Shown here: one piece after another, positions 7,591 through 16,739 of the stretch | Layout of the letters: each line of letters begins with the position of its first letter | Numbering within the stretch: position 1 is the stretch's first letter | From: Paenibacillus koleovorans NBRC 103111 | Lineage (GTDB): Bacteria > Bacillota > Bacilli > Paenibacillales > NBRC-103111 | Assembly: GCF_004000845.1 (NCBI RefSeq) | Contig: NZ_BIMA01000035.1 | Location: 1 to 62,270, forward strand | Length of the DNA: 62,270 nt | Direction of reading: 5' to 3' | Position numbers and translations under genes: made by a program | The notes under the pieces: model-generated | Told to the model about the DNA's origin: nothing | Databases searched by the model: none | The model's input: the letters and a program-made list of their open reading frames with translations, nothing else

Positions 7591-10500
7591 TCAATCCATC
7601 CATTGCCGGCGCAGTGTGAACAGGTCCCGCAGCTCGTCCGTGGACAGCTCGGTGATCCATTGCTCGCCGGCGCCGACGATTTGCTGGCTCAGCCCTTGCT
7701 TGCGCTCGATCATCTCGTCGATGCGCTCCTCCAGCGTGCCGAGGGTGATGAACTTGTGCACCTGCACATGCTTCGTCTGCCCGATGCGGAACGCCCGGTC
7801 CGTCGCCTGGTTCTCCACCGCCGGGTTCCACCAGCGATCGAAGTGGAACACATGGTTCGCCGCCGTCAGGTTGAGGCCGATGCCGCCCGCGCGGAGCGAG
7901 AGGATGAAGACGCCGGCTTCGGCGTCCGAATCGAGCGCCCGCTCGAGCGGGCTGCCTGCGGGCTTGCCTGTCTCGACGGCGGCTTCAACTTCGGCGACCT
8001 CGTCGCCCGATTCGTCCGCCGGCTCCATCCCGCCCGCCGCCGGCCCCAAGGCGGCGGCCCCGCGCTGGAACCGCTCGATCATGCGGTCGCGATGCGCCTT
8101 GGGCGTGCCGCCGTGCAGGAACAGCACGGGCTCGCCGAGCGCCTCCGCCAGCGCGCGCTCGATCAGCTTGCCCATCTCCACGAATTGCGTGAAGATGAGG
8201 CAAGAATCGCCCTCCTGCCGCAGCTCCCGCACCATCTCGATCAGCCGCTCCAGCTTGTTCGAGCGGCCCGCCAGCCGCTTCGCTCCAGCCGCCCCCGAGC
8301 CGCCTTCTTTCAAGAAAGCAGCCGGATGATTGCACACCTGCTTCAGCTTGGTCAAGGAAGCGAGAATGAGCCCGCGCCGCTCCATCGGCGACAGCCGGTC
8401 GAGCTTCTCGAACAGATCGTGGATGTAGCCCTCGTACAGCGCCGCCTGCTCCGCAGTCAGCGAGAGGTACGTCTTGGACTCCAGCTTGTCCGGCAAGTCC
8501 AGCTCGATCGCCGGGTCCTTCTTGACCCGGCGCAGCAGGAACGGCTTGACGAGCCGCTGCAGCTGGCCGATCCGGTCGGTGTCGCGATCGCGCTCCACCG
8601 AGCCGGAGAATCGGCTGTTGAACTCGCGAAGCGGCCCGAGATAGCCGGGATTGATGAAGTCGAAGATCGACCACAGCTCGGTCAACCGATTCTCGATCGG
8701 CGTCCCCGTCATCGCGATGCGATGGCCGCCGGTCAGCTTGCGGATCGAGGTCGCCTGCTTCGTGTAGGCGTTCTTGATGTTCTGCGCTTCGTCGAGGCAG
8801 ATGGAGCTCCAGTTCATTGAGGTAAGCTCTTCCTCGTCCAAGTAAGCGAGAGCGTATGAAGTAATGATCAAGTCGCAGCCGACGGCCGTCTCCAGGAAAG
8901 CATCGCCCTTCGAGCGGTTCGGTCCGTAGTGCAGCTTGACGCGCAGTGTCGGGGCGAACCGCTCCAGCTCCTTCTGCCAGTTGCCTAGCACCGAGGTGGG
9001 GCAGATGAGCAGAGAGGGAGCGTCCGGCCGCTCGTACGCTTGAATGTGCAGCAAGTAGGTGATCATCTGGATCGTCTTGCCGAGACCCATGTCGTCGGCG
9101 AGGCAAGCGCCCAAGCCGAACTGGCGCAGAAACAGCAGCCAAGAGGAGCCTTGCACCTGATAGTTGCGCAGCGTCCCCTGGAACGACTCCGGCGCCTCGA
9201 TCCGCGGAATCGCCGACGCTTGGCTGAGCTGGTCGATGAACTGCCGCAGATGCTCGTTCAGCTCCAGCTCGAGCCGAAAGCGCTCCGCACCGTCGCGTTC
9301 TTCGTCGATCCAGTCATCGCCGAGCGCCACTCCGTCCGCATCGCTCAGCAAATGCATCGCCAGCACGTCGCGGAACGTCATCCCGTCCTTGCGTCGCACC
9401 TGCTTCATGAGCTGCTGCACTTGCGTGAGCAGAGCGGGATCGAGCAGCACCCACTGGCCGCGAATTTGCGTCAGCTGCCGGTTCTGCTTCATGAGCTGCT
9501 CGAACTCTTCCTCGCTCAGCTCCATACCCCCGAGCGCCAGCTTCCAGTCGAACTGCATCAGCTGGTTCATCCCGAACAGCGACTCGCCTCCTGGACCGGC
9601 CCCGCCGCCGCCGGCAGAGCGGACCCGCGCCTTGAGCCGGGGTTTCATCGACCGCAGCTGCTCCCACCAGGACGGCAGCAGCACGGGGAGGCCGAGCTCG
9701 ACGAGGCGCAAGCTTTTGTCCATCAAGAAATCCCACGCCTCATTGTAATCGATGAAACGCCGGACCTCGTCCTTCCCGTCGCGCAGCCAAGGGATCAGAT
9801 GCCACCACTTGGCCATCGTCCGGCGAATACGCCCGGCAGGATCTCCCCAATGCTCGGGGACAACAGCCCCATGCCTACCATGCCAACCATTCCAGCCGCT
9901 CACTGCTTCCTCTAGATCCCGATCGGCCTCGCCCATCATGCCGACGCTCTCGGGATGCCAAGCAAGAGCACCTTCCACCTCAACCTCCACGGCATCGGCT
10001 TCATCCGCAACCCAATCAGTCCCTTCGCCGCCGATCCTGCCGAGCGGAGTGCCATCCGGCGCGCATTCAACCAGGACCGAAGGATTCACCCGGTCCTGAA
10101 GCACGATAGCCATCGACCACACCGAACCGACCTCCGGCTCCTGCAGCTGCAGGCATACCCGGAACGGGGCTTCGTCCGGCAGCCAGCCGATGGAGACGAG
10201 CCAGTCGCGCTCATCCTCGAATAGCTCCAGCGGCGAGCCTTCCGCCGGTCCTGCAGGACCCTCCTCGGCGTCTGAAGAAGCCGTCCCGCCATCCCACAGC
10301 GCCAACCGCGAATGCGCAAGCGGCAGCCGCTCCGCCATCAGGAAGTCCAGCCAGGCGCCGACCACTCCGCCGACCTCGAGTCCCCCGCCGCCGTCCGACG
10401 CAGGCAGCACCTTCCAGACCAACCGCCCCTTGCGCCATTGGCCGTAGTCGGGCACGATGCGGTCCTGCTCGCGAGCCTCCAGCAGCTCGGGAGCGGCGTC

Positions 10501-10785
10501 CAGCAGCCGCATGCCGTCCTCGCTCCATTGGAGGCGAACATGCTCGTTCCAGCACGGCTTGGCGAAGAAGTCGAGCGCTTCCTCGGCACCCAGCCGCACA
10601 CCGTCCGCTCCTTCGAAGCCGGCCGTCTCGATGAAGGTGCCGAAGAAGGAAGACTCATGCCAGGCGAACAGCAGCGAGCGCAGATGCTCGGGCTCAAGCG
10701 CCGTCCCTTGCGTATCCCCCGACAAGAAGTACGCGCCGTCCGGCAGCCATTTCACGTTGATTTGGATCGGAGCAGGCCCTATCAT
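7591..10785 (-). CDS. SNF2-family DEAD/DEAH helicase
   Basis: 1064 aa, typical of bacterial SNF2 proteins. The N-terminal half is the SNF2-associated region. The ATPase half carries Walker A DDMGLGKT (about residue 560), a DEAQNIKN Walker B box (about 663), MTGTPIENR (motif III), the FLHGGTP region, and motifs V-VI SLRAGGIGLNLT and ATDRAFRIGQ (about residue 1000). It is predicted to be a DNA translocase/remodeller in the cytosol. Its ATG (10785) overlaps the TGA of the upstream SWIM gene as ATGA, indicating translational coupling; SWIM/SNF2 pairs are a recurrent arrangement in Firmicutes. One stretch (about residues 905-930) is a low-complexity Gly/Ala/Glu insertion between motifs IV and V. 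Confidence 0.93.
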   Translation of the reverse strand: MIGPAPIQINVKWLPDGAYFLSGDTQGTALEPEHLRSLLFAWHESSFFGTFIETAGFEGADGVRLGAEEALDFFAKPCWNEHVRLQWSEDGMRLLDAAPELLEAREQDRIVPDYGQWRKGRLVWKVLPASDGGGGLEVGGVVGAWLDFLMAERLPLAHSRLALWDGGTASSDAEEGPAGPAEGSPLELFEDERDWLVSIGWLPDEAPFRVCLQLQEPEVGSVWSMAIVLQDRVNPSVLVECAPDGTPLGRIGGEGTDWVADEADAVEVEVEGALAWHPESVGMMGEADRDLEEAVSGWNGWHGRHGAVVPEHWGDPAGRIRRTMAKWWHLIPWLRDGKDEVRRFIDYNEAWDFLMDKSLRLVELGLPVLLPSWWEQLRSMKPRLKARVRSAGGGGAGPGGESLFGMNQLMQFDWKLALGGMELSEEEFEQLMKQNRQLTQIRGQWVLLDPALLTQVQQLMKQVRRKDGMTFRDVLAMHLLSDADGVALGDDWIDEERDGAERFRLELELNEHLRQFIDQLSQASAIPRIEAPESFQGTLRNYQVQGSSWLLFLRQFGLGACLADDMGLGKTIQMITYLLHIQAYERPDAPSLLICPTSVLGNWQKELERFAPTLRVKLHYGPNRSKGDAFLETAVGCDLIITSYALAYLDEEELTSMNWSSICLDEAQNIKNAYTKQATSIRKLTGGHRIAMTGTPIENRLTELWSIFDFINPGYLGPLREFNSRFSGSVERDRDTDRIGQLQRLVKPFLLRRVKKDPAIELDLPDKLESKTYLSLTAEQAALYEGYIHDLFEKLDRLSPMERRGLILASLTKLKQVCNHPAAFLKEGGSGAAGAKRLAGRSNKLERLIEMVRELRQEGDSCLIFTQFVEMGKLIERALAEALGEPVLFLHGGTPKAHRDRMIERFQRGAAALGPAAGGMEPADESGDEVAEVEAAVETGKPAGSPLERALDSDAEAGVFILSLRAGGIGLNLTAANHVFHFDRWWNPAVENQATDRAFRIGQTKHVQVHKFITLGTLEERIDEMIERKQGLSQQIVGAGEQWITELSTDELRDLFTLRRQWMD

Positions 10786-12446
10786 CGAATCAGCTTTCCT
10801 CTCTTCAATTCCTCTTGGAACGCCCGCAGCCGGCCGTAATGCCGGATGAGCCGCTCCATATACAAGTCGAAGCGGTCCTGACGGCCCAGCGCTTTGTAAA
10901 TGTTAGCGAGCTTCTTCAATAGACGGATAGCTTCCTTGTAGGCGGTCCGGTTTTTCTGGCGAATATAATCGTCGATCGACTGATGATATACGGGCAGCAG
11001 CAGCGAAGCGTCATGCGCCTCGATCGCCCGCAGGTCGACCGGATACAGCGAAGACAGCCCGATCCGCTCGGCCAAATGAAAATTGACCCAGCGCCGGTAG
11101 CGGCCCTGCTTGATCAACGCCTCCGTATAGGCGTAATAGCTGCGCGGCAGCAGGGCGGCGAGCGTATTCAACCACTCGTCCGCATGCCCGAGCTGGCGCG
11201 CCGCCTCGTGGCCGAAGCTGCAGAACAGCTGGAACGACTTCTCGTTCATCGTCCGCAGCGCCGGGCGCAGCCGTTCGAGCCAGCTCCACAGCCGGCTCCA
11301 ATCCTCCGTTTGCTTCCACTCCTCGAGGAAAGGAAGCAGCTGCTCCGGCCGGAACAGGCGCGAAGCCGTGAGCGTCTTCCAAGCCTCGCCGTCCCGCGAC
11401 TGCAGCAGCAGGAAGTGAACGCAGGCGAGTGTAGCCGAAAGCGACACAAAGTCCGACGGCGCCGCCCCGCTGCTGACACTAACACCTCCGCCGCTGCCGG
11501 CCCCACCGCCGCCGCGCCGAATCGCATCCAACCGCTCCCGCTCCTGCTCCAGCCAAGCCGCGTTTCCATGCCGAAGCAGCTGCGACCAGAGCATCCGGTG
11601 CATCGCCAGAGCCGAATAAGGCGAATCCTCCTGCGCCTTCAGCAGCAGCGAACGGGCTTCTCCACCTAAAGCCTCCAACTGCTCCGCCGTCTGCCCGTGA
11701 GCTTCCGCCGGGTCGAGCTCCCGCAGGAAGCCGCGCGACTTCTCCAGCAGCGACTCCGCCGCTTCCTTGTGACGATCGCCCGGCGCGGAATAGCCGAAAG
11801 CGCTTCGCTGGCGATAATCCTCCTCGAGCTGGCCGAGCAGCAGCAGAACCGCCCGCAGCGCATAGACGAAACGAGGCGTCCGGCTCCACCACTGCGTCGG
11901 CAGCGTAATCGTCTGCAGCGCCGCTCGGTAGTAGTCGTCCAGGAACAGCTTGTGCATCGCGTTTTTCTTCGCAAAAGCGTCCCACTGGGCCAACATGAAG
12001 GCGTACCACTCTTCCGGCGAAGCCGATTCCTTCGGCGTCTCGGACGGCAGCTCCGACTGGCTCGCGAGCAGCACCGTCTTGCGGTGCAGCGCCGAGGCGG
12101 CTCTGGTCGGCTGCTGCTGCTCCGCCTGCTTCAGCGAGCGCACGAAAGCGTCCGGCCGCCCGTAAACAGCGTACACATAGAAGAAAGCAGCCGCCATATG
12201 CCTGCAGGACGATTCTCCGCAGGTGCAGCCGCTCTGCTCCAGTGCCTCCAGCTCAAGCAGGACATCGAACACCTGCGTATCCTGAACCTTGGCCGCCAGC
12301 TTCCGCCCCGTCTGAAATTCCGTGTTGTACACATACCCTTTTTGCTGCAATTCGAGTCCTTTTTCCAGCGCAGGCACGAGAAACAACCGTTTGATTTCCA
12401 GACCTAGCCGTTCCAGTTCTTCTTTCGTGATCTGCGTTTTCAACAT
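10782..12446 (-). CDS. SWIM zinc-finger protein
   Basis: 554 aa. A SWIM zinc finger (CxCx(n)CxH: CTCGESSCRHMAA) lies near residues 72-85, in a putative DNA/protein-binding module. The rest is helical and Leu/Arg-rich, with a Gly-rich interruption near residue 320. The ATG at 12446 was chosen because GGGGATGAT precedes it; the ORF extends seven codons further without a ribosome binding site. A TATAAT on the minus strand at 12486-12481 is a plausible -10. It is the first gene of a two-gene operon with the SNF2 helicase (4-bp overlap). Confidence 0.88.
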   Translation of the reverse strand: MLKTQITKEELERLGLEIKRLFLVPALEKGLELQQKGYVYNTEFQTGRKLAAKVQDTQVFDVLLELEALEQSGCTCGESSCRHMAAAFFYVYAVYGRPDAFVRSLKQAEQQQPTRAASALHRKTVLLASQSELPSETPKESASPEEWYAFMLAQWDAFAKKNAMHKLFLDDYYRAALQTITLPTQWWSRTPRFVYALRAVLLLLGQLEEDYRQRSAFGYSAPGDRHKEAAESLLEKSRGFLRELDPAEAHGQTAEQLEALGGEARSLLLKAQEDSPYSALAMHRMLWSQLLRHGNAAWLEQERERLDAIRRGGGGAGSGGGVSVSSGAAPSDFVSLSATLACVHFLLLQSRDGEAWKTLTASRLFRPEQLLPFLEEWKQTEDWSRLWSWLERLRPALRTMNEKSFQLFCSFGHEAARQLGHADEWLNTLAALLPRSYYAYTEALIKQGRYRRWVNFHLAERIGLSSLYPVDLRAIEAHDASLLLPVYHQSIDDYIRQKNRTAYKEAIRLLKKLANIYKALGRQDRFDLYMERLIRHYGRLRAFQEELKRGKLIR

Positions 12447-12540
12447 TATTGGATCATCCCCGCACAATACGATACAATATATTATAGCATAGTTTATTAG
12501 GCGCTGCTTTCCAGGGGGGCGTCAGGAAGGAGGACTGTGA

Positions 12541-12834
12541 ATGGGCGTCAAGTTTAACCGCGAATATGAAGACATCGTCCGGGATTTATCGGGCGCGCTC
12601 GGTCGGTTCGATGGTGTGTACGACAGCTTCGAGATGAGTGCCGAGGAGTGGGGCGGGCTGGAAGAGGGCGAACGCTCGGAGTGCCTGCGCACTTTGGCCG
12701 ACGACTTGTTCTACGCGCTTGGCGCGGATCCGGTTATGTACATCGGGGCCGGCAAGGCGGTTTACGATCGCGAGCATCATATCATCAAGCTGATCGTCAC
12801 CGATAAAGAAGTACAGCTGATCTACTTAGTTTAA
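12541..12834 (+). CDS. Small conserved-looking protein, unknown function
   Basis: 97 aa, acidic, with no signal peptide or membrane segment. The strong Shine-Dalgarno AGGAAGGAGG precedes the ATG. The sequence (FNREYEDIVRDL at the N terminus, LADDLFYALGADPVMYIG in the middle) has the look of a compact globular protein. No family was recognised. It starts divergently from the SWIM/SNF2 operon and is followed 25 bp later by yitT. Confidence 0.7.
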   Translation: MGVKFNREYEDIVRDLSGALGRFDGVYDSFEMSAEEWGGLEEGERSECLRTLADDLFYALGADPVMYIGAGKAVYDREHHIIKLIVTDKEVQLIYLV

Positions 12835-12859
12835 CACCATTACCTAAGGGGGATTCACG

Positions 12860-13771
12860 TTGACCAACTCATCCAATGCTAACGCAAAAGTGAAAGATGC
12901 AGCATCGAAACGACAGCACCTGAAAATTTCCCGAGCCCGGTTCCTGCAAAGAGCAATCTTAATCACTTTAGGTGCCGCGCTAGTCTCGGTAGCGCTTGAA
13001 ATCTTCCTCGTTCCGAACAAGATCATCGACGGGGGCATTGTGGGCGTTTCCATTATCGTCTCGCACTTGAGCGGGCTCCCCCTCGGTATCTTCCTATTCC
13101 TCTTAAACCTGCCGTTCCTGTTCCTCGGTTACAAGCAGATCGGCAAGACGTTCGCCATCTCTACGCTGTTCGCGGTTGCGCTTATGTCCATTGGCTCCAC
13201 CCTGCTGCATCCGGTTCCTCCATTGACCATCGAGCCGCTGCTTGCTACCGTATTCGGAGGCATTACGCTTGGTATCGGGGTCGGTCTCGTCATACGATCC
13301 GGGGGATCGCTCGACGGGACGGAGATCGTTGCCATTCTGGTGAACAAGAAGAGCGCCTTCTCGGTTGGTGAAGTCGTTATGGTCATCAACATCTTTATTT
13401 TGGGAAGCGCGGGGTTCGTATTCGGCTGGGACCAAGCGATGTATTCCCTCATTGCCTACTATATTGCCTTTAAACTGATCGATATTACGCTCGAAGGGTT
13501 CGACGAGTCCAAGGCGGTGTGGATCATCAGCGAGAAAAACCGGGAGATCGGAGATGCCATCATTCATCGGCTCGGCCGGGGTGTGACGTTCCTGAATGGG
13601 GAAGGCGGCTTCAGCGGCGACAGCAAGCGCGTTATTTTCTGCGTGATCACCCGTCTCGAGGAAGCGAAGATGAAGGCGATCGTCGAGGATCTCGATCCGG
13701 CGGCGTTCCTGGCGGTAGGCAACATCCATGACGTGAAGGGTGGCCGTTTCAAGAAGCGGGACATTCACTAG
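12860..13771 (+). CDS. YitT family membrane protein
   Basis: 303 aa. An N-terminal tail of about 30 residues is followed by five to six transmembrane segments with the family motifs NKIIDGGIVGVSIIVSHLSG and RSGGSLDGTEIVAI, and then a cytosolic DUF2179 ferredoxin-like domain (residues about 215-300, ending FLAVGNIHDVKGGRFK). Transport substrate is unknown for the family. The start is TTG at 12860, seven bases after AAGGGGGA; no ATG fits. It may be co-transcribed with the 97-aa protein upstream. Confidence 0.92.
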   Translation: MTNSSNANAKVKDAASKRQHLKISRARFLQRAILITLGAALVSVALEIFLVPNKIIDGGIVGVSIIVSHLSGLPLGIFLFLLNLPFLFLGYKQIGKTFAISTLFAVALMSIGSTLLHPVPPLTIEPLLATVFGGITLGIGVGLVIRSGGSLDGTEIVAILVNKKSAFSVGEVVMVINIFILGSAGFVFGWDQAMYSLIAYYIAFKLIDITLEGFDESKAVWIISEKNREIGDAIIHRLGRGVTFLNGEGGFSGDSKRVIFCVITRLEEAKMKAIVEDLDPAAFLAVGNIHDVKGGRFKKRDIH

Positions 13772-13787
13772 CGGGACAAGCTTCCGG

Positions 13788-14297
13788 TCAGGGGCGGTTC
13801 AGCTCCATGCAATGCACCTCCTGCGGGAGACCGGTAATCGCATTTTTGCGCTCGTACGTATCTTGAATCTCGAAGCCCGTCGAGCTGTAGGCCCGGATTG
13901 CACGGACATTCCAAACGAACACCTCCAAGTCTATTCGATTGGCAGGTGTTTTTTGCTGCGTATGCTGGAGAACCGCTTTTATGATGGAAAGACCGACGCC
14001 TTGGCGAAGGCCGCAACGAACGGGATGAAGGCCGATGCCCAAGCGAGTCCAGCCCTCCAGAGGGAATAGCTGCGCATAGGCGGCTAATGAGTGGTCGTCC
14101 GCGGTGTCCAGAATGGCGATGTATTGGGTTTCCCGGATGTGCGCGTTGGCAAATTCATAATCATCGGCGAGCATCCGCTCCCAGGCCGGCCATTGGTAGA
14201 CGTCGTAGGGCGGCTCGTATTTCCAGGTCGTAATCTGCTCGGCATGCTGCTCGGTCAATGGGGCGATGATCCAATGAAAGTTAGGTGGCTGAGACAT
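13788..14297 (-). CDS. GNAT family N-acetyltransferase
   Basis: 169 aa, normal for single-domain GNAT enzymes, which transfer an acyl group from acyl-CoA to an amine. The fold is recognisable: an N-terminal WIIAPLTEQHAEQITTWKY strand-helix, a GIGLHPVRCGLRQGVGLSII segment matching the pyrophosphate-binding motif A, and a C-terminal NVRAIRAYSSTGFEIQ motif B. Motif A is slightly degenerate (R/Q-x-x-G-x-G/A replaced by RCGLRQGVG). It converges on yitT with a 16-bp gap. The start has AAGGAG at 11 bp. The substrate is unknown. Confidence 0.85.
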   Translation of the reverse strand: MSQPPNFHWIIAPLTEQHAEQITTWKYEPPYDVYQWPAWERMLADDYEFANAHIRETQYIAILDTADDHSLAAYAQLFPLEGWTRLGIGLHPVRCGLRQGVGLSIIKAVLQHTQQKTPANRIDLEVFVWNVRAIRAYSSTGFEIQDTYERKNAITGLPQEVHCMELNRP

Positions 14298-14481
14298 TTT
14301 GCGAGGGCGCTCCTTGCCTATTTTTTATGAGGCCGATCTGTTGTGTACAATTGCCTTCATTTTACTTGGGGGGCTGCGACGGATCAAATGGGGGGAAAAG
14401 GATATTGTGTATTACATTGGAACCGCGATCGATTCGCTTGCGTATATACGGGTATCTGGTTGATGGGGAGGATGCGGTCCG

Positions 14482-14931
14482 ATGGCACGTTTGGAATACC
14501 GGCTGGACGACGCCGAACATGGCTTTCCGCTATTGTACTTTTACGATTTTATCGACAAGGATGAGGTGTCGCTTCGGTTCGCCTGCGATTATTTCGTGAA
14601 GGACCGGGTGGTGTACGAGAAAAAGGTTTGCTCGGTCGAATCGAACAAGTATATCCTTTACGTAGCCCTCGCCTCCGATGAGCACGCTTGGGAGGGAGCG
14701 GGGGAAGTCGACCCGTACTGGGGAGGCATACGCATCGAGCTGAGGGAATTTAGAGAAGGGACGGACCGCTACCCGGTCGTTCATCGCTATGAGTTCCAGG
14801 ACAACGACGATGCGCTGCTCATTCTGCAGAGCGATCGGTTGACGCTGCAAGGGCGAGTGTGGGAGAACACATCTACGGAAGTGGATGAGGACCGCAAGGT
14901 ATACGTTTATTACGCCGTGCCTGGCGCGTGA
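14482..14931 (+). CDS. Unknown protein heading the GSP-synthase/DUF350 gene set
   Basis: 149 aa, soluble, rich in Asp/Glu and aromatic residues, beta-rich in appearance. GGGGAGG precedes the ATG. No family was recognised with certainty. It starts a tight same-strand series with a lipoprotein, a glutathionylspermidine-synthase-like ligase and a DUF350 protein; in enterobacteria analogous sets (yjfI-yjfC) also include a small cytosolic protein of unknown function, so it may be a working partner. This is inference from context only. Confidence 0.65.
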   Translation: MARLEYRLDDAEHGFPLLYFYDFIDKDEVSLRFACDYFVKDRVVYEKKVCSVESNKYILYVALASDEHAWEGAGEVDPYWGGIRIELREFREGTDRYPVVHRYEFQDNDDALLILQSDRLTLQGRVWENTSTEVDEDRKVYVYYAVPGA

Positions 14932-14958
14932 TAGAGACAGAGAGAGGAGGAGGCAGGC

Positions 14959-15327
14959 ATGACGGATTGGAAAGGAACGAAGACGCGAACATTGGTCGGG
15001 CTGTTCGTGGCGACGACGATGGCGTTCAGCGCAGGCTGCACCCAGTCGTCGAGAACGTCGGCGGGAACCGGGGCGGAGTGCTGGGACGACAATAGCGACG
15101 GCTACTGCGACGACGACGGCAGCTATGTGGGCGGCAATTCGTACTACTATTCGAACGGGAAGAAAAGGTATTACAAAAGCAGCGGCAGCAACGGCTCGAG
15201 CAGCAGCTACACGAGCAGCGGGGCGCAGAAGCCATCCTCCGGTATTTCGAGCGGGTCTTCGGGGAGCACAGCCTCGAAGGGTGGGATTGGCAGCAGCAGC
15301 TCCAGTTCTTCCTCGTCGGGCGGGTAA
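14959..15327 (+). CDS. Ser/Gly-rich putative lipoprotein
   Basis: 122 aa. A lipoprotein signal with lipobox FSAGC places the lipidated Cys near residue 27. The mature part begins with a Cys/Asp-rich loop (CWDDNSDGYCDDDGS) resembling a calcium-binding Dx(D/N)xDG loop, then a Tyr-rich YYYSNGKKRYYK segment and a long Ser/Gly tail. The size and position next to a GSP-synthase-like gene parallel the YgiB/YjfM lipoproteins of enterobacteria. AGGAGGAGG precedes the ATG. Confidence 0.75.
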   Translation: MTDWKGTKTRTLVGLFVATTMAFSAGCTQSSRTSAGTGAECWDDNSDGYCDDDGSYVGGNSYYYSNGKKRYYKSSGSNGSSSSYTSSGAQKPSSGISSGSSGSTASKGGIGSSSSSSSSSGG

Positions 15328-15333
15328 GCCGCG

Positions 15334-16710
15334 ATGGGGATGAAGCGCAGGCGTATGGGCGGCGAGTACAAGGCTTTGAGTGTTGCCGCGCTTCGGAGAG
15401 GCGTTGGCGTTGGCGGTCCTGGCGGCTTGGGCGGTTCAGGTGCTGGCTCTGGCTCTGGCTCTGCTGGCGGGTATGCGGATTGGCGTGAGCGGCTATACGG
15501 TCCGCTGCGGGAGGAAGGGCTGTTCCCGTGGGACCGGATGTACGGGGAAGAGTATGCGGTTGCCTCGGTGGTGTCGGTCTCGGCGGCGCTGAGGACGGAG
15601 ATTGCGGAAGCGACCGAGCGGCTTGGCCGGGTGTTCAACCGGACGCTGCATATGGCGCGTCTCGGGGAGCCGGCGCTGTTCGAGGCGCTTGGCTTGCCGG
15701 AGGCGACGTGGCGCGCCGTGCGGGTATATGTCTCGGAGTCGCTGCCGACCGTTATCGGGCGGTTCGACTTTGCCGAGACGCCGCGGGGGCTCAAGATGCT
15801 GGAGCTGAACAGCGACACGCCGACGAGCGTCGTGGAAGCGTATGCGGTGAATGGCCGGGTGTGCGAGCTGGTCGGCATGGGGAACCCGAATGCCGGCATG
15901 ACTTCGCATCTGCGAGAGGCGTTCACAGGAGCGGCGGTCGCTTATGCGGCGGCGGGCTTCGCGGTGGACCGCGTGGCGTTCAGTGCGCTGGACTGGCACG
16001 AGGAGGACGCGGGCACGACGCGGTACTTGCTCGCGCAGAGCGGGCTGGAGGGCCGGTTCGTGCCGCTGTCTGACTTGCGGGTGTACGAGGACCGGCTGTG
16101 CGAGTGGAAGGACGGGCGGCATGAGCCGATCGACTTGCTGTATCGGCTACATGCGATGGAGAAGCTCGCCGAGGACGAGGACGAGGAAGACGGCTACCCG
16201 ACAGGGGCGCATGTGCTCGACTTGCTGGCGCGGGGCCGGCTTTGCTCGATCAACCCGCCGTCGGCTTTGCTGGCGCAGACGAAGGCGTTCCAGGCACTTA
16301 TCTGGAACTTGCATGCGGCGGGTGACGGTGGTTTTTTCACCCAGGAGGAGCATGAGGCGATCGAGGCGTATATGCTGCCTACCTATCTCGAGGAGTCTAG
16401 CTTGGCAGGGGTTAGGCCGTATGTGACCAAGCCGGTGCTGGGTCGCGAAGGCGGCGCCGTTACGCTGTACGGGGCGGACGGCGCGGTGCAGGAGCGGGAC
16501 GGCGAGGTGAACTATTGGGAGCAGCCGATGGTCGTGCAGGAGCAGGTCGACTTGCCGGTCGTCGAGCTGGAGACGGAGCGCGGTGTGGAACGCGGCCGAA
16601 TGCTTTGGGGTTCTTTTCTCACCGGCGGGAAGGCTTCGGCTATTGTCGCCAGAGCGGGCGGACGCATTACGGGGAACTTGTCGTACTACGTGCCGATCGG
16701 CTTGGAATAA
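15334..16710 (+). CDS. Glutathionylspermidine synthase-like ATP-grasp ligase
   Basis: 458 aa. It matches the C-terminal synthetase family of glutathionylspermidine synthase (YgiC/YjfC type): FDFAETPRGLKMLELNSDTPTS near residue 150 is the substrate/ATP region; DLLYRLHAMEKL and KPVLGREGGAVTLY are later ATP-grasp motifs. The amidase domain of true Gsp is absent, as in YgiC. These ligases probably join a peptide to an amine; the substrate is unknown. The first ~45 residues are low-complexity Gly/Ser (GVGVGGPGGLGGSGAGSGSG) and may be untranslated or a linker; ATGs at 15334, 15340 and 15355 are all possible, and none has a strong ribosome binding site. Confidence 0.88.
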   Translation: MGMKRRRMGGEYKALSVAALRRGVGVGGPGGLGGSGAGSGSGSAGGYADWRERLYGPLREEGLFPWDRMYGEEYAVASVVSVSAALRTEIAEATERLGRVFNRTLHMARLGEPALFEALGLPEATWRAVRVYVSESLPTVIGRFDFAETPRGLKMLELNSDTPTSVVEAYAVNGRVCELVGMGNPNAGMTSHLREAFTGAAVAYAAAGFAVDRVAFSALDWHEEDAGTTRYLLAQSGLEGRFVPLSDLRVYEDRLCEWKDGRHEPIDLLYRLHAMEKLAEDEDEEDGYPTGAHVLDLLARGRLCSINPPSALLAQTKAFQALIWNLHAAGDGGFFTQEEHEAIEAYMLPTYLEESSLAGVRPYVTKPVLGREGGAVTLYGADGAVQERDGEVNYWEQPMVVQEQVDLPVVELETERGVERGRMLWGSFLTGGKASAIVARAGGRITGNLSYYVPIGLE

Positions 16711-16739
16711 CGTTTAATGGGGTGGAGGAGAAGAAGCGA

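Noticed and set aside
7474-8820. 448-codon plus-strand ORF antisense to the SNF2 helicase
   Set aside because: Shadow of a gene with complete helicase motifs.
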